Made by a program: the position numbers and the translations under genes | In this document: positions 35,447-41,927 of the stretch, piece after piece | Numbering within the stretch: the stretch's first letter is position 1 | How the letters are laid out: each line of letters starts with the position of its first letter | The notes under the pieces: model-generated | What the model saw: only the letters and a program-made list of their open reading frames with translations | What the model was told of the DNA's origin: nothing | Databases searched by the model: none | NCBI RefSeq assembly: GCF_024723325.1 | Contig: NZ_JANQCH010000003.1 | Location: 1-41,927, forward strand | Origin: Agrococcus sp. HG114 | GTDB taxonomy: Bacteria > Actinomycetota > Actinomycetes > Actinomycetales > Microbacteriaceae | DNA: 41,927 bases | Reading direction: 5' to 3'

Positions 35447-35458
35447 TTCGTATACGAA
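35447..35458. promoter_or_regulatory. 12-bp perfect palindrome
   Basis: TTCGTATACGAA is a perfect palindrome with a TATA centre, located just after the rplI terminator. It could be a repressor operator, but it is far from the dnaB start (330 bp). Confidence 0.35.
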
Positions 35459-35548
35459 ACACCGTGAGAAGAGCGTCATCTCTTCACAACGCCTCAAGAC
35501 GGCGGCCAACCTTCAACGTGCACTTCACCCCCGACTCTCCCCACTGGG

Positions 35549-35688
35549 TGTGGAAACAGAAATGCCCGGTCAGCGCGGTTTTGGGTGAGGATCGGCGGAT
35601 CGAGTCCACAGATCTGTGCACAGGTCCCGCGCGTGTCGAGCGTGTCAAGTCGCGGCGTTGTCCCCAGCTCTCCACATGCTTGTCCACA
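35549..35688. promoter_or_regulatory. DnaA-box group upstream of dnaB
   Basis: TTGTCCACA (35680-35688) is a perfect DnaA box. Near matches are TGTGGAAAC (35549, the complement of the GTTTCCACA seen before dnaA), GAGTCCACA (35602), TTGTCCCCA (35658) and CTCTCCACA (35668). Three of the five lie within 31 bp, 100-130 bp upstream of dnaB. Confidence 0.6.
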
Positions 35689-35787
35689 GTGCGATTCGCT
35701 GAGGCAACGCCCCGCTCCTAGCCTGGGGCAGGCTCCCGCTCGGCCGGTGTGGGCGGCCCGAGGCATCGTCGAGTCGGAGGGAGACGC

Positions 35788-37242
35788 GTGACTGACCTGG
35801 CGGAGATCGGGCTCGACGAGAGCCGCTACAGCGAGCGCACCCCGCCGCACGACATGCTCGCCGAGCAGTCCGCGATCGGCGGCATGCTGCTCTCGAAGGA
35901 CGCGGTCGCCGACTGCCTCGAGACCGTCCGCGGCGCCGACTTCTACCTGCCGAAGCACGAGATCGTCTACGAGGCGATCCTCTCGCTGTACTCGCGCGGC
36001 GAGCCGACCGACGTGATCACCGTGAGCGACGAGCTCACGAAGACCGGCATGCTCTCGCGCGCGGGCGGGGTGCAGTACCTGCACTCGCTCACGTCGATGG
36101 TGCCCACCGCGGCGAACGCGGGCTTCTACGCCGAGATCGTCGCCGAGAAGGCGGTGCTCCGCCGGCTCGTCGAGGCGGGCACGCGCATCGTGCAGATGGG
36201 CTACGCCTCCGAGGGGGAGGTCACCGACCTCGTCAACCACGCCCAGGCCGAGATCTACGCGGTGATGGGCGAGGACCAGTCCGAGGACTACGTGCCCCTG
36301 AGCATGGCGGTCGAGTCGGCGATCGAGGAGATCGAGGCGGCGAAGGGCCTCGACGGCGTCATGACGGGCGTGCCCACGGGCTTCCGCGAGCTCGACGAGC
36401 TCACGAACGGCCTCCACCCCGGGCAGCTGATCGTCGTCGCCGCGCGCCCCGGCCTCGGCAAGTCGACCCTCGCGATGGACCTCGTCCGGTCGGCGTCGAT
36501 CAAGAACGACATGCCGTCGGTGTTCTTCTCGCTCGAGATGGGCCGCACCGAGATCGCGATGAAGCTGCTCTCGGCGGAGTCGAGCATCCTGCTGCAGAAG
36601 CTCCGCAAGGGCGCGATCGAGGGTCGCGACTGGACGACGCTCGCGCAGGTCCGCGGCCGCATCAACGACGCCCCCCTGTACATCGATGACAGCCCCAACC
36701 TCACGCTCGTCGAGATCCGCGCGAAGTGCCGCCGGCTCAAGCAGCAGGTGGGCCTCAAGATGGTCGTCGTCGACTACCTGCAGCTCATGACGAGCGGCAA
36801 GAAGGTCGAGTCGCGCCAGCAGGAGGTGTCGGAGTTCTCCCGCTCCCTCAAGCTGCTCGCGAAGGAGCTGCAGGTGCCCGTGATCGCGCTCTCGCAGCTC
36901 AACCGTGGTCCCGAGCAGCGCGGCGACAAGAAGCCCGCGATCAGCGACCTCCGCGAGTCGGGCTCGATCGAGCAGGACGCCGACATCGTGATGCTGCTGC
37001 ACCGCGAGGACGCCTACGACCGCGACATCCGCCCGGGCGAGGCCGACATCATCGTCGCGAAGCACCGCGGCGGCCCGACGAAGACGATCCCCGTCGCGTT
37101 CCACGGGCACCTCGCCCGGTTCGCCGACATCGCGCCCGGCATGGGCCCGGGAGGCGACGCGGGCGCCCCGCCGCTCCCGCCGGGCGGCACGCCCTTCGGC
37201 GGCGCCCCCTACGGCGCCCCGCCGCCCCCGTTCGAGGGCTGA
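35788..37242 (+). CDS. dnaB: replicative DNA helicase
   Basis: DnaB is the hexameric helicase at the fork. The 484-residue product has the N-terminal domain with PPHDMLAEQSAIGGMLLS, a linker, and the RecA-like domain with Walker A AARPGLGKSTLAMD (about residues 219-232), MVVVDYLQLM (Walker B) and RESGSIEQDADIVMLLHR, then a Pro/Gly-rich tail. There is no intein, unlike in some actinobacteria. The GTG at 35788 is chosen because it follows GGAGG; an upstream in-frame ATG lacks this. Confidence 0.97.
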   Translation: MTDLAEIGLDESRYSERTPPHDMLAEQSAIGGMLLSKDAVADCLETVRGADFYLPKHEIVYEAILSLYSRGEPTDVITVSDELTKTGMLSRAGGVQYLHSLTSMVPTAANAGFYAEIVAEKAVLRRLVEAGTRIVQMGYASEGEVTDLVNHAQAEIYAVMGEDQSEDYVPLSMAVESAIEEIEAAKGLDGVMTGVPTGFRELDELTNGLHPGQLIVVAARPGLGKSTLAMDLVRSASIKNDMPSVFFSLEMGRTEIAMKLLSAESSILLQKLRKGAIEGRDWTTLAQVRGRINDAPLYIDDSPNLTLVEIRAKCRRLKQQVGLKMVVVDYLQLMTSGKKVESRQQEVSEFSRSLKLLAKELQVPVIALSQLNRGPEQRGDKKPAISDLRESGSIEQDADIVMLLHREDAYDRDIRPGEADIIVAKHRGGPTKTIPVAFHGHLARFADIAPGMGPGGDAGAPPLPPGGTPFGGAPYGAPPPPFEG

Positions 37243-37255
37243 GCGCAGACCGGGT

Positions 37256-37280
37256 GCGCCGCGCGCTGCCTCCGCGGCGC
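37256..37280 (+). terminator. dnaB terminator
   Basis: GCGCCGCG and CGCGGCGC form an 8-bp stem with a 9-base loop 13 bp after the dnaB stop. It ends one base before the first possible start of the MFS gene. Confidence 0.6.
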
Positions 37281-37281
37281 G

Positions 37282-38550
37282 ATGCGGGATCATCGTCGAG
37301 TGCGTGACGAGACGGGGCCCCGACCGCTCGGCGGCAGCTTCTGGCGGCTGTTCTCGTCATCGACCGGCTCGAACCTCTCCGACGGCATCCTGCAGGCGGC
37401 GCTGCCGCTCGTCGCCGCGAGCCTGACCCGCGACCCGCTCCTCGTCTCGCTCGTCGCGTCCCTCGCGTTCCTGCCGTGGCTGCTGTTCGCGATCCCCGCG
37501 GGGGCGCTCGTCGACCGGGTCGACCGGCGTCGCGCGATGCAGGCGGCGAACCTCTTCCGTGCCGCGACGCTCTTCGGGCTCGCCGCCGCGATCGCGACGG
37601 GAGCCGCGAGCATCGGCGTGCTCTACGTCGCCGCGTTCCTGCTCGGCGTGGCCGAGACCGTCTACGACAACGCGGCGCGCGCGATGCTCCCGCGCGTCGT
37701 GCGGCGCGACCAGCTCGAGCGCGGCAACTCGCTCCTCTCGACCGCCGAGAGCGTCACGAACCTGTTCCTCGGCGCGCCGCTCGGCGCCCTGCTGTTCGCG
37801 CTCGCCGCCGTGCTGCCGCTCGGCGCTTCGGTCGCGCTCTACGTCGTCGCGGCCGTGCTCGTCGGCACCGTGCGCGGCTCGTTCGTCGCCGAGCGCGCCG
37901 CCCGCACCACGCTGGCCGGCGACATCCGCGAGGGCCTCGGCTGGCTCGTGCGGCACCCGATCCTGCGCCAGCTCGTGTGGGTCACGGGCCTCGGCGCCTT
38001 CGGCAACTCCGTCGCGAACGGCATCGCGGTGCTGTTCGCGCTCGACGTGCTCGGCATCGGCGAGGCGGCCTTCGGGCTCGTGCTCGCCGCGGTCGGCGTG
38101 GGCGCGGTGCTCGGCGCGCTCGCCTCGCCGGCCCTCACGCGCGCGCTCGGCCGCACCGGCGCGATGGGCGCGAGCGGCACCGTGCTCGGGCTCGCGCTCG
38201 TCGGCATCGGCCTGTGGCCGAGCCTGTGGGTGACGCTCACCCTCTGGCCGCTCGGCTCGTTCGCCGTGAGCGCGTTCAACGTGCAGGTCATGTCGGTGCG
38301 GCAGGTGCTCATCCCGGATGCCCTGTTCGGCAGGGTGCAGGGCGCCTACCGCACCGTCCTGTGGGGCAGCATCCCGCTCGGCGCCGTCACCGGCGGCGCG
38401 ATCGCGGCAGCGACCGACCTGCCCACGGCGATCGTCGTCGGGGGCGTGCTCGCGACGGTCGCGGGCCTCGCCACCTGGTGGGTGCTCGCCGTGCACCGGC
38501 GCGCCATCGCGACGGCCTTCCTGCAGGAGGACGATCCGGTCACGGGGTGA
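37282..38550 (+). CDS. MFS transporter
   Basis: The 422-residue protein has about 12 hydrophobic segments and the MFS signature in the first cytoplasmic loop (AGALVDRVDRRRAMQAANL), plus RAMLPRVVRRDQLERGNSL and a long central loop. It resembles the enterobactin-exporter-like (MFS_3) and macrolide-efflux-like subgroup found in actinobacteria; the substrate is unknown. The start is uncertain: the ATG at 37282 abuts the dnaB terminator hairpin and has no ribosome binding site, and the GTG at 37300 is an equally good candidate (416 residues). It overlaps the opposing peptidase gene by 11 bp at the 3' end. Confidence 0.88.
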   Translation: MRDHRRVRDETGPRPLGGSFWRLFSSSTGSNLSDGILQAALPLVAASLTRDPLLVSLVASLAFLPWLLFAIPAGALVDRVDRRRAMQAANLFRAATLFGLAAAIATGAASIGVLYVAAFLLGVAETVYDNAARAMLPRVVRRDQLERGNSLLSTAESVTNLFLGAPLGALLFALAAVLPLGASVALYVVAAVLVGTVRGSFVAERAARTTLAGDIREGLGWLVRHPILRQLVWVTGLGAFGNSVANGIAVLFALDVLGIGEAAFGLVLAAVGVGAVLGALASPALTRALGRTGAMGASGTVLGLALVGIGLWPSLWVTLTLWPLGSFAVSAFNVQVMSVRQVLIPDALFGRVQGAYRTVLWGSIPLGAVTGGAIAAATDLPTAIVVGGVLATVAGLATWWVLAVHRRAIATAFLQEDDPVTG

Positions 38551-39226
38551 GCAGCCGCCACGTGCCCTCCGAGACGACCTCGACCGCCCCGTCGGCCACC
38601 ACGACGGCCGTCTGGTCGTCGATCGCGTAGGTCGGCACCCCGGCCTGCGCCGCCCAGCGCTCGATCGCAGGGAGCGTCGCGTCCTCCATGCCGGGGCGGT
38701 CGAGGTGCGGGTACAGGGCGAAGTCGACGAGCCCGAGGGTCTGCTCGGCCTCGGCCGCCATGTCGCTGCCGTCCGGGACGAACCGGAGGTCGAACTCGGC
38801 GTCGCAGTTGCGCGAGGTCGCCGCGACGCTGCCCGCGCTCACGCCCACGTACACGGTGCTCTCGAGCGACGGCAGCAGCGCGGCGAGGCCAGAGCGCCGC
38901 ATCCAGTCGCAGAGGTAGAGCACGTCGCCGCCCCATACGAGCAACGCGTCCGCCTCGCGCACCGCCGGCATCCAGCTCTCGTCGCGGATCGTGGGCAGGG
39001 CAGTGAGCTCGAGCACGCCCACCGACTTCCAGCCGAGCCCCGCGAGCGGGCTGTCCGCTTCGCCGCGGATGGCCCGCCAGGCCATGGATGCGCCGTCGGG
39101 GAACGGGTGGACGGCCGTCGGGATGAGGAGCGCGGTCGACTCGGCGACCGGCTTGCCGAGCAGCGACTCGAGCGCGGCGGCGATGCTCGGGTTGCTGATG
39201 CCCGCGGAGGTGAGGAGCAGCTGCAC
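38540..39226 (-). CDS. peptidase S51 (dipeptidase E-like) family protein
   Basis: The 228-residue product has the class I glutamine-amidotransferase-like fold of peptidase S51: LLLTSAGISNPSI at the start, ADALLVWGGDVLYLCDW, the nucleophile elbow GVSAGSVAA with the presumed catalytic Ser, and FALYPHLDRP with the presumed catalytic His. Characterised relatives cleave Asp-X dipeptides or cyanophycin-derived peptides. The GTG at 39226 is preferred: a longer frame from 39316 would overlap the divergent NYN gene and adds a Pro/Ala-rich leader without homologous features. It converges on the MFS gene. Confidence 0.85.
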   Translation of the reverse strand: MQLLLTSAGISNPSIAAALESLLGKPVAESTALLIPTAVHPFPDGASMAWRAIRGEADSPLAGLGWKSVGVLELTALPTIRDESWMPAVREADALLVWGGDVLYLCDWMRRSGLAALLPSLESTVYVGVSAGSVAATSRNCDAEFDLRFVPDGSDMAAEAEQTLGLVDFALYPHLDRPGMEDATLPAIERWAAQAGVPTYAIDDQTAVVVADGAVEVVSEGTWRLLTP

Positions 39227-39308
39227 GAGGGGCCCGTCCGTCGACGCCGGCCGAGCGTACACCGGGCCGGCAGGGGTGGCGTGGGCCGGCGCCTGCCAGA
39301 CTGGCTGC

Positions 39309-40301
39309 ATGCCCATCGACTCCGAGGCGCGCGTCGCCGTCTACATCGACTTCGACAACATCCTCATCTCGCGCTACGACCAGCTCCACGGGCGCGGTGC
39401 CTTCCACAGCGACAAGGTGCGCACGCTGCCCGTCGACGGCCGCGAGTCGAAGGCCCGCACCCGCTTCGCCGAGGCGACCGTCGACCTCGGCGCCATCATC
39501 GACTACGCGTCGAGCTACGGCTCGATCGTGCTCAGCCGCGCCTACGCCGACTGGTCGGTGCCCGCCCACGCCGCCTACCGCGACCAGCTGCTCGCCCGCG
39601 CCGTCGACCTCGTGCAGCTGTTCCCCACGACCAGGTCGCTCAAGAACGGCGCCGACATCCGGCTCTCGATCGACGTCGTCGAGGACCTGTTCCGCCTCGA
39701 CGACATCACGCACATCGTCGTCGTCGCGGGCGACAGCGACTACATCGCGCTCGCCCAGCGCGTGAAGCGGCTCGGCCGCTTCATGGTGGGCATCGGGGTC
39801 GCCGGCAGCACGTCGAAGTCGCTCGCCGCCGCGTGCGACGAGTTCGCCGACTACGACGCCCTGCCGGGCGTGCAGCCGGTCGTGCTGAGCCGCGACGAGG
39901 AGCCGGGGGAGCCCGACGCCCCGGAGCCGACGCCCGCGGAGGCGAAGCGGATCGAGGCGGAGGCGGTCGAGGCCGCCGCGACCAAGCCGCCCCGGCGGCG
40001 CCGCCGCGCGACGAGCGAGTCGGTCCAGCAGGAGCGCGACGAGGTCGCGATGACGCCCGAGCAGCGGGGCGAGGCCGCGACGGGCCTGCTCGAGCGGGCC
40101 CTGCGCATCCTGCACCAGAAGGGCGACGACGAGTGGCTGCACGCGAACGTCGTCAAGGAGCAGATGAAGCGCATGGACCCGGTGTTCAACGAGAAGTCGC
40201 TCGGCCACCGCTCGTTCTCGGACTTCGTCGCCGCGCGCGACGCGCTCGTCGAGGTGCGCGAGGAGGGGCAGGCCCGGCTCCTGCGGCTGCGCCGCGCCTG
40301 A
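39309..40301 (+). CDS. NYN domain protein with C-terminal OST-HTH/LOTUS domain
   Basis: The 330-residue protein has an N-terminal NYN/PIN-like nuclease domain (about residues 8-180) with VAVYIDFDNI, LSRAYADW, NGADIRLSIDVVEDLF and VVVAGDSDYIALAQRVK, which supply the acidic metal-binding residues. An acidic and then basic linker (about 195-250) leads to a C-terminal OST-HTH/LOTUS-like domain (LLERALRILHQKGDDEWLHANVVKEQMKRMDPVFNE...). The family is predicted to cut or bind RNA; LOTUS domains bind RNA in characterised examples. No Shine-Dalgarno is visible; CAGACT ends 6 bases before the ATG. Confidence 0.88.
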   Translation: MPIDSEARVAVYIDFDNILISRYDQLHGRGAFHSDKVRTLPVDGRESKARTRFAEATVDLGAIIDYASSYGSIVLSRAYADWSVPAHAAYRDQLLARAVDLVQLFPTTRSLKNGADIRLSIDVVEDLFRLDDITHIVVVAGDSDYIALAQRVKRLGRFMVGIGVAGSTSKSLAAACDEFADYDALPGVQPVVLSRDEEPGEPDAPEPTPAEAKRIEAEAVEAAATKPPRRRRRATSESVQQERDEVAMTPEQRGEAATGLLERALRILHQKGDDEWLHANVVKEQMKRMDPVFNEKSLGHRSFSDFVAARDALVEVREEGQARLLRLRRA

Positions 40302-40357
40302 TCCGCGCCTGGCCCGCGCTGCGCCGGCTCGTGGGCGGCCGGGTGCACACTGGTGCC

Positions 40358-41230
40358 ATGCCGGAGCTGCCGGAGGTCGAGGCGCTCGCCGCCGATCTGC
40401 GCGCGCGGCTCGTCGGCCGCGTCATCCGCCGGGTCGACGTGACCGAGATCGCCGCGCTCAAGACCTACGACCCATCCGTCGACGCCCTGCGCGGCACGAC
40501 CGTCACGGCCGTCGAGCGCCGCGGCAAGCACCTCGTGCTCTCGGTCGACAGCGGCCTGCACCTCGTCGTGCACCTCGCGCGCTCGGGGTGGATCCGGTGG
40601 CGCGGCGCGTCGCCGCGGCCGACCGCCGGGCGCGGTCGCGGCCCGCTCGCCGCGCGCATCCTGCTCGAGCCCGACGGCGACGGCGTCGACATCACCGAGC
40701 AGGCGACGCAGAAGCGGCTCGCGCTCCACGTCGTGCACCACCCCGAGCAGGTGCTCTCGATCGCGACGCTCGGGCCCGAGCCGCTCGAGCCGGGCTTCAC
40801 CGAGGAGCGCTTCGCGGCGATCCTCGCGAAGGCGGGACGGGCCCAGATCAAGGGCGTGCTCCGCGACCAGCAGCGCATCGCGGGCATCGGCAACGCCTAC
40901 TCCGACGAGATCCTCCACGCCGCGCGCATGTCGCCGTTCCATCCCGCCTCGATGCCCGCCGACGACGTGCACCGCCTCTACGAGGCGCTCCGGCAGGTGC
41001 TCGGCGACGCGGTCGAGCGCGCGAGCGGCGTGCCCGCGTCGTCGCTCAAGTCCGAGAAGCGGCAGGGGATGCGCGTGCACGGGCGGAAGGGCGAGGCGTG
41101 TCCGGTGTGCGGCGACACGGTGCGCCAGGTGATCTACGCGGACAGCACGTTCGAGTACTGCGCGACGTGCCAGACGGGCGGGAAGCCGCTCGCCGACCGG
41201 GTGCTCTCCCGGCTCGGCGTGCGCCGCTGA
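40358..41230 (+). CDS. Fpg/Nei family DNA glycosylase
   Basis: The 290-residue enzyme removes oxidised bases and nicks DNA. It starts PELPEVEALA (catalytic Pro after Met removal, Glu in position 3), has RRGKHLVL with the conserved Lys, VHLARSGWIRW, the helix-two-turn-helix KGVLRDQQRIAGIGNAYSDEILH and a C-terminal zinc finger with four Cys (CPVC and CATCQ). The ATG at 40358 is fixed by this N-terminus, although the frame is open far upstream. CACACT ends 6 bases before the ATG and no Shine-Dalgarno is visible. Fpg versus Nei cannot be decided. Confidence 0.93.
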   Translation: MPELPEVEALAADLRARLVGRVIRRVDVTEIAALKTYDPSVDALRGTTVTAVERRGKHLVLSVDSGLHLVVHLARSGWIRWRGASPRPTAGRGRGPLAARILLEPDGDGVDITEQATQKRLALHVVHHPEQVLSIATLGPEPLEPGFTEERFAAILAKAGRAQIKGVLRDQQRIAGIGNAYSDEILHAARMSPFHPASMPADDVHRLYEALRQVLGDAVERASGVPASSLKSEKRQGMRVHGRKGEACPVCGDTVRQVIYADSTFEYCATCQTGGKPLADRVLSRLGVRR

Positions 41231-41250
41231 GCCTCCCCGGTCGGCGCGCG

Positions 41251-41927
41251 TCAGCGGAGCTCGGCGAGCACCTCGTTGAGCGCCTCGGTCGACGACGGAT
41301 GCGTCCAGATGCCGTCGCGCAGCTCGCTCGCGGTCACGCTCGCGCGCATCGCGAGGGCCACGAGGTTGATGACCTCCTGCGCGTCGACGGAGTGCAGGGC
41401 GGCCCCGAGGATGCGGTCGGTGCGCGCGTCGACGATGACCTTGATGAGGCCGTGCGTCTCGCCGATCGCCTTGGGGCGCGGCATGGCGGTGATCCGGGCG
41501 ACCGGCTTCGCGCCGACGCGCACGTCGAGGCCCTGCTCGCGCGCCTCGCGCTCGGAGAGCCCGACCCGCGAGAGCGGCGGGGTCGTGAAGATCGTCGTCG
41601 GCACGGCGCGGCGGTCGTCGCGGCTCCGGTCGCCCGCGCCGGTGAGCTGGGCGCTGACGATGCGATGGTCGTCGAGCGAGATCGGCGTGAGCTGCTGGCC
41701 GCCGTTCACGTCGCCCACCGCCCACACGCGCTCGGCGCTCGTGCGGAGCAGCTCGTCGACGGCGACGAAGCCGCGCTCGTCGGCGTCGATGCCGGCCGCG
41801 GCGAGGTCCAGCTCGGCGGTCGCCGGCTCGCGGCCGGTCGCGAGCAGCACCGCGTCGGCGGGGACCGCCCCGGCGCTCGTCACGACGGTCGCGGCGGTGC
41901 CGTCGTCGTCGATGCGCTCGGTCGCAG
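41251..41927 (-). CDS. FAD-dependent pyridine nucleotide-disulfide oxidoreductase, RclA-like (5' part outside the window)
   Basis: Only the C-terminal 225 residues or so are inside; the gene runs past the right edge. The frame shows LLATGREPAT, the FAD-binding VWAVGDVNGGQQLTPISLDDHRIV, the dimerisation domain with FTTPPLSRVGLSEREA, LGAALHSVDAQEVINLV and the end WTHPSSTEALNEVLAEL. This pattern (GGQ-T-ISLDD-RIV, TPPLSRVG, THPS-E-LN) resembles E. coli RclA, a flavoprotein of reactive-chlorine resistance, more than lipoamide dehydrogenase or mycothione reductase. The convergent mutM-like gene ends 20 bp away. The redox cysteines would lie outside the window. Confidence 0.85.
   Translation of the reverse strand, partial: ATERIDDDGTAATVVTSAGAVPADAVLLATGREPATAELDLAAAGIDADERGFVAVDELLRTSAERVWAVGDVNGGQQLTPISLDDHRIVSAQLTGAGDRSRDDRRAVPTTIFTTPPLSRVGLSEREAREQGLDVRVGAKPVARITAMPRPKAIGETHGLIKVIVDARTDRILGAALHSVDAQEVINLVALAMRASVTASELRDGIWTHPSSTEALNEVLAELR

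Larger units (their letters stand above)
35394..35787. other. rplI-dnaB intergenic region
   Basis: The 394-bp gap has the rplI terminator, a perfect 12-bp palindrome TTCGTATACGAA (35447-35458), and a group of DnaA-box-like sites between 35549 and 35688. No open frame resembles a protein. TAGCCT at 35719-35724 is a possible -10 box for dnaB, without a good -35. Confidence 0.7.

Noticed and set aside
39227-39316. Longer N-terminus for the S51 peptidase (start at 39316)
   Set aside because: It would overlap the start of the divergent NYN gene and adds a Pro/Ala-rich leader; the GTG at 39226 matches the start of the family fold.

Overview
The window is the chromosomal replication-origin region of a high-GC actinobacterium, most likely a member of the Microbacteriaceae. 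The evidence is the gene order (rpmH, rnpA, yidD, yidC, jag, rsmG, parA, parB on one side of the origin; dnaA, dnaN, gnd, recF, DUF721/dciA, gyrB, gyrA, DUF3566, tRNA-Ile, tRNA-Ala on the other), frequent GTG starts, and actinobacterial families such as DUF3566 and DUF6049. I cannot name the genus from sequence alone.

Layout. The origin lies at about 16.5-18.9 kb: DnaA boxes lie in the 728-bp dnaN-dnaA gap and in the 334-bp dnaA-rpmH gap. Left of it (minus strand, co-directional with replication) are dnaA, dnaN, gnd, recF and dciA. A catabolic block follows (GntR/FCD regulator, four-carbon acid-sugar kinase, LtnD-like dehydrogenase, GntP-type permease) that separates dciA from gyrB. Then come gyrB, gyrA, DUF3566, tRNA-Ile, tRNA-Ala, an SDR dehydrogenase, a ThrE-type exporter and the first 25 codons of an unidentified gene. 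Right of the origin (plus strand) is the rpmH-rnpA-yidD-yidC-jag-rsmG cluster, then a 1.47-kb gene-free stretch with six parS-like sites, then parA-parB. A perfect bidirectional terminator separates parB from the opposing trxA/trxB, a small membrane-anchored protein gene, murJ and a DUF6049 gene. Continuing right are the CCA-adding enzyme, an unrecognised two-TM protein, rpsF-ssb-rpsR-rplI, dnaB, an MFS transporter, an S51-type peptidase, a NYN-LOTUS protein, an Fpg/Nei glycosylase and the 3' part of an RclA-like flavoprotein.

How it works together. Most genes serve chromosome replication, segregation and early information processing: initiator (DnaA), clamp (DnaN), helicase (DnaB) with its likely loader (DciA), gap repair (RecF), gyrase, SSB, and ParABS segregation. 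A second theme is membrane and envelope biogenesis (YidC/YidD, MurJ with DUF6049). The clear accessory element is the sugar-acid block, which has its own regulator and two adjacent palindromes as candidate operators.

Most notable non-coding signals: six parS-like sites in 1.3 kb; DnaA boxes not only at oriC but also next to parA and upstream of dnaB; three 42-bp tandem repeats with palindromic cores just beyond the dnaA terminator; two hairpins in the rpsF leader; and several genes whose only visible expression signal is a -10-like hexamer directly before the start codon. I see no insertion sequence, prophage, CRISPR array or rRNA gene. I did not find a clearly unprecedented multi-gene system; the best novelty candidates are the regulatory architecture and the incomplete sugar-acid pathway.
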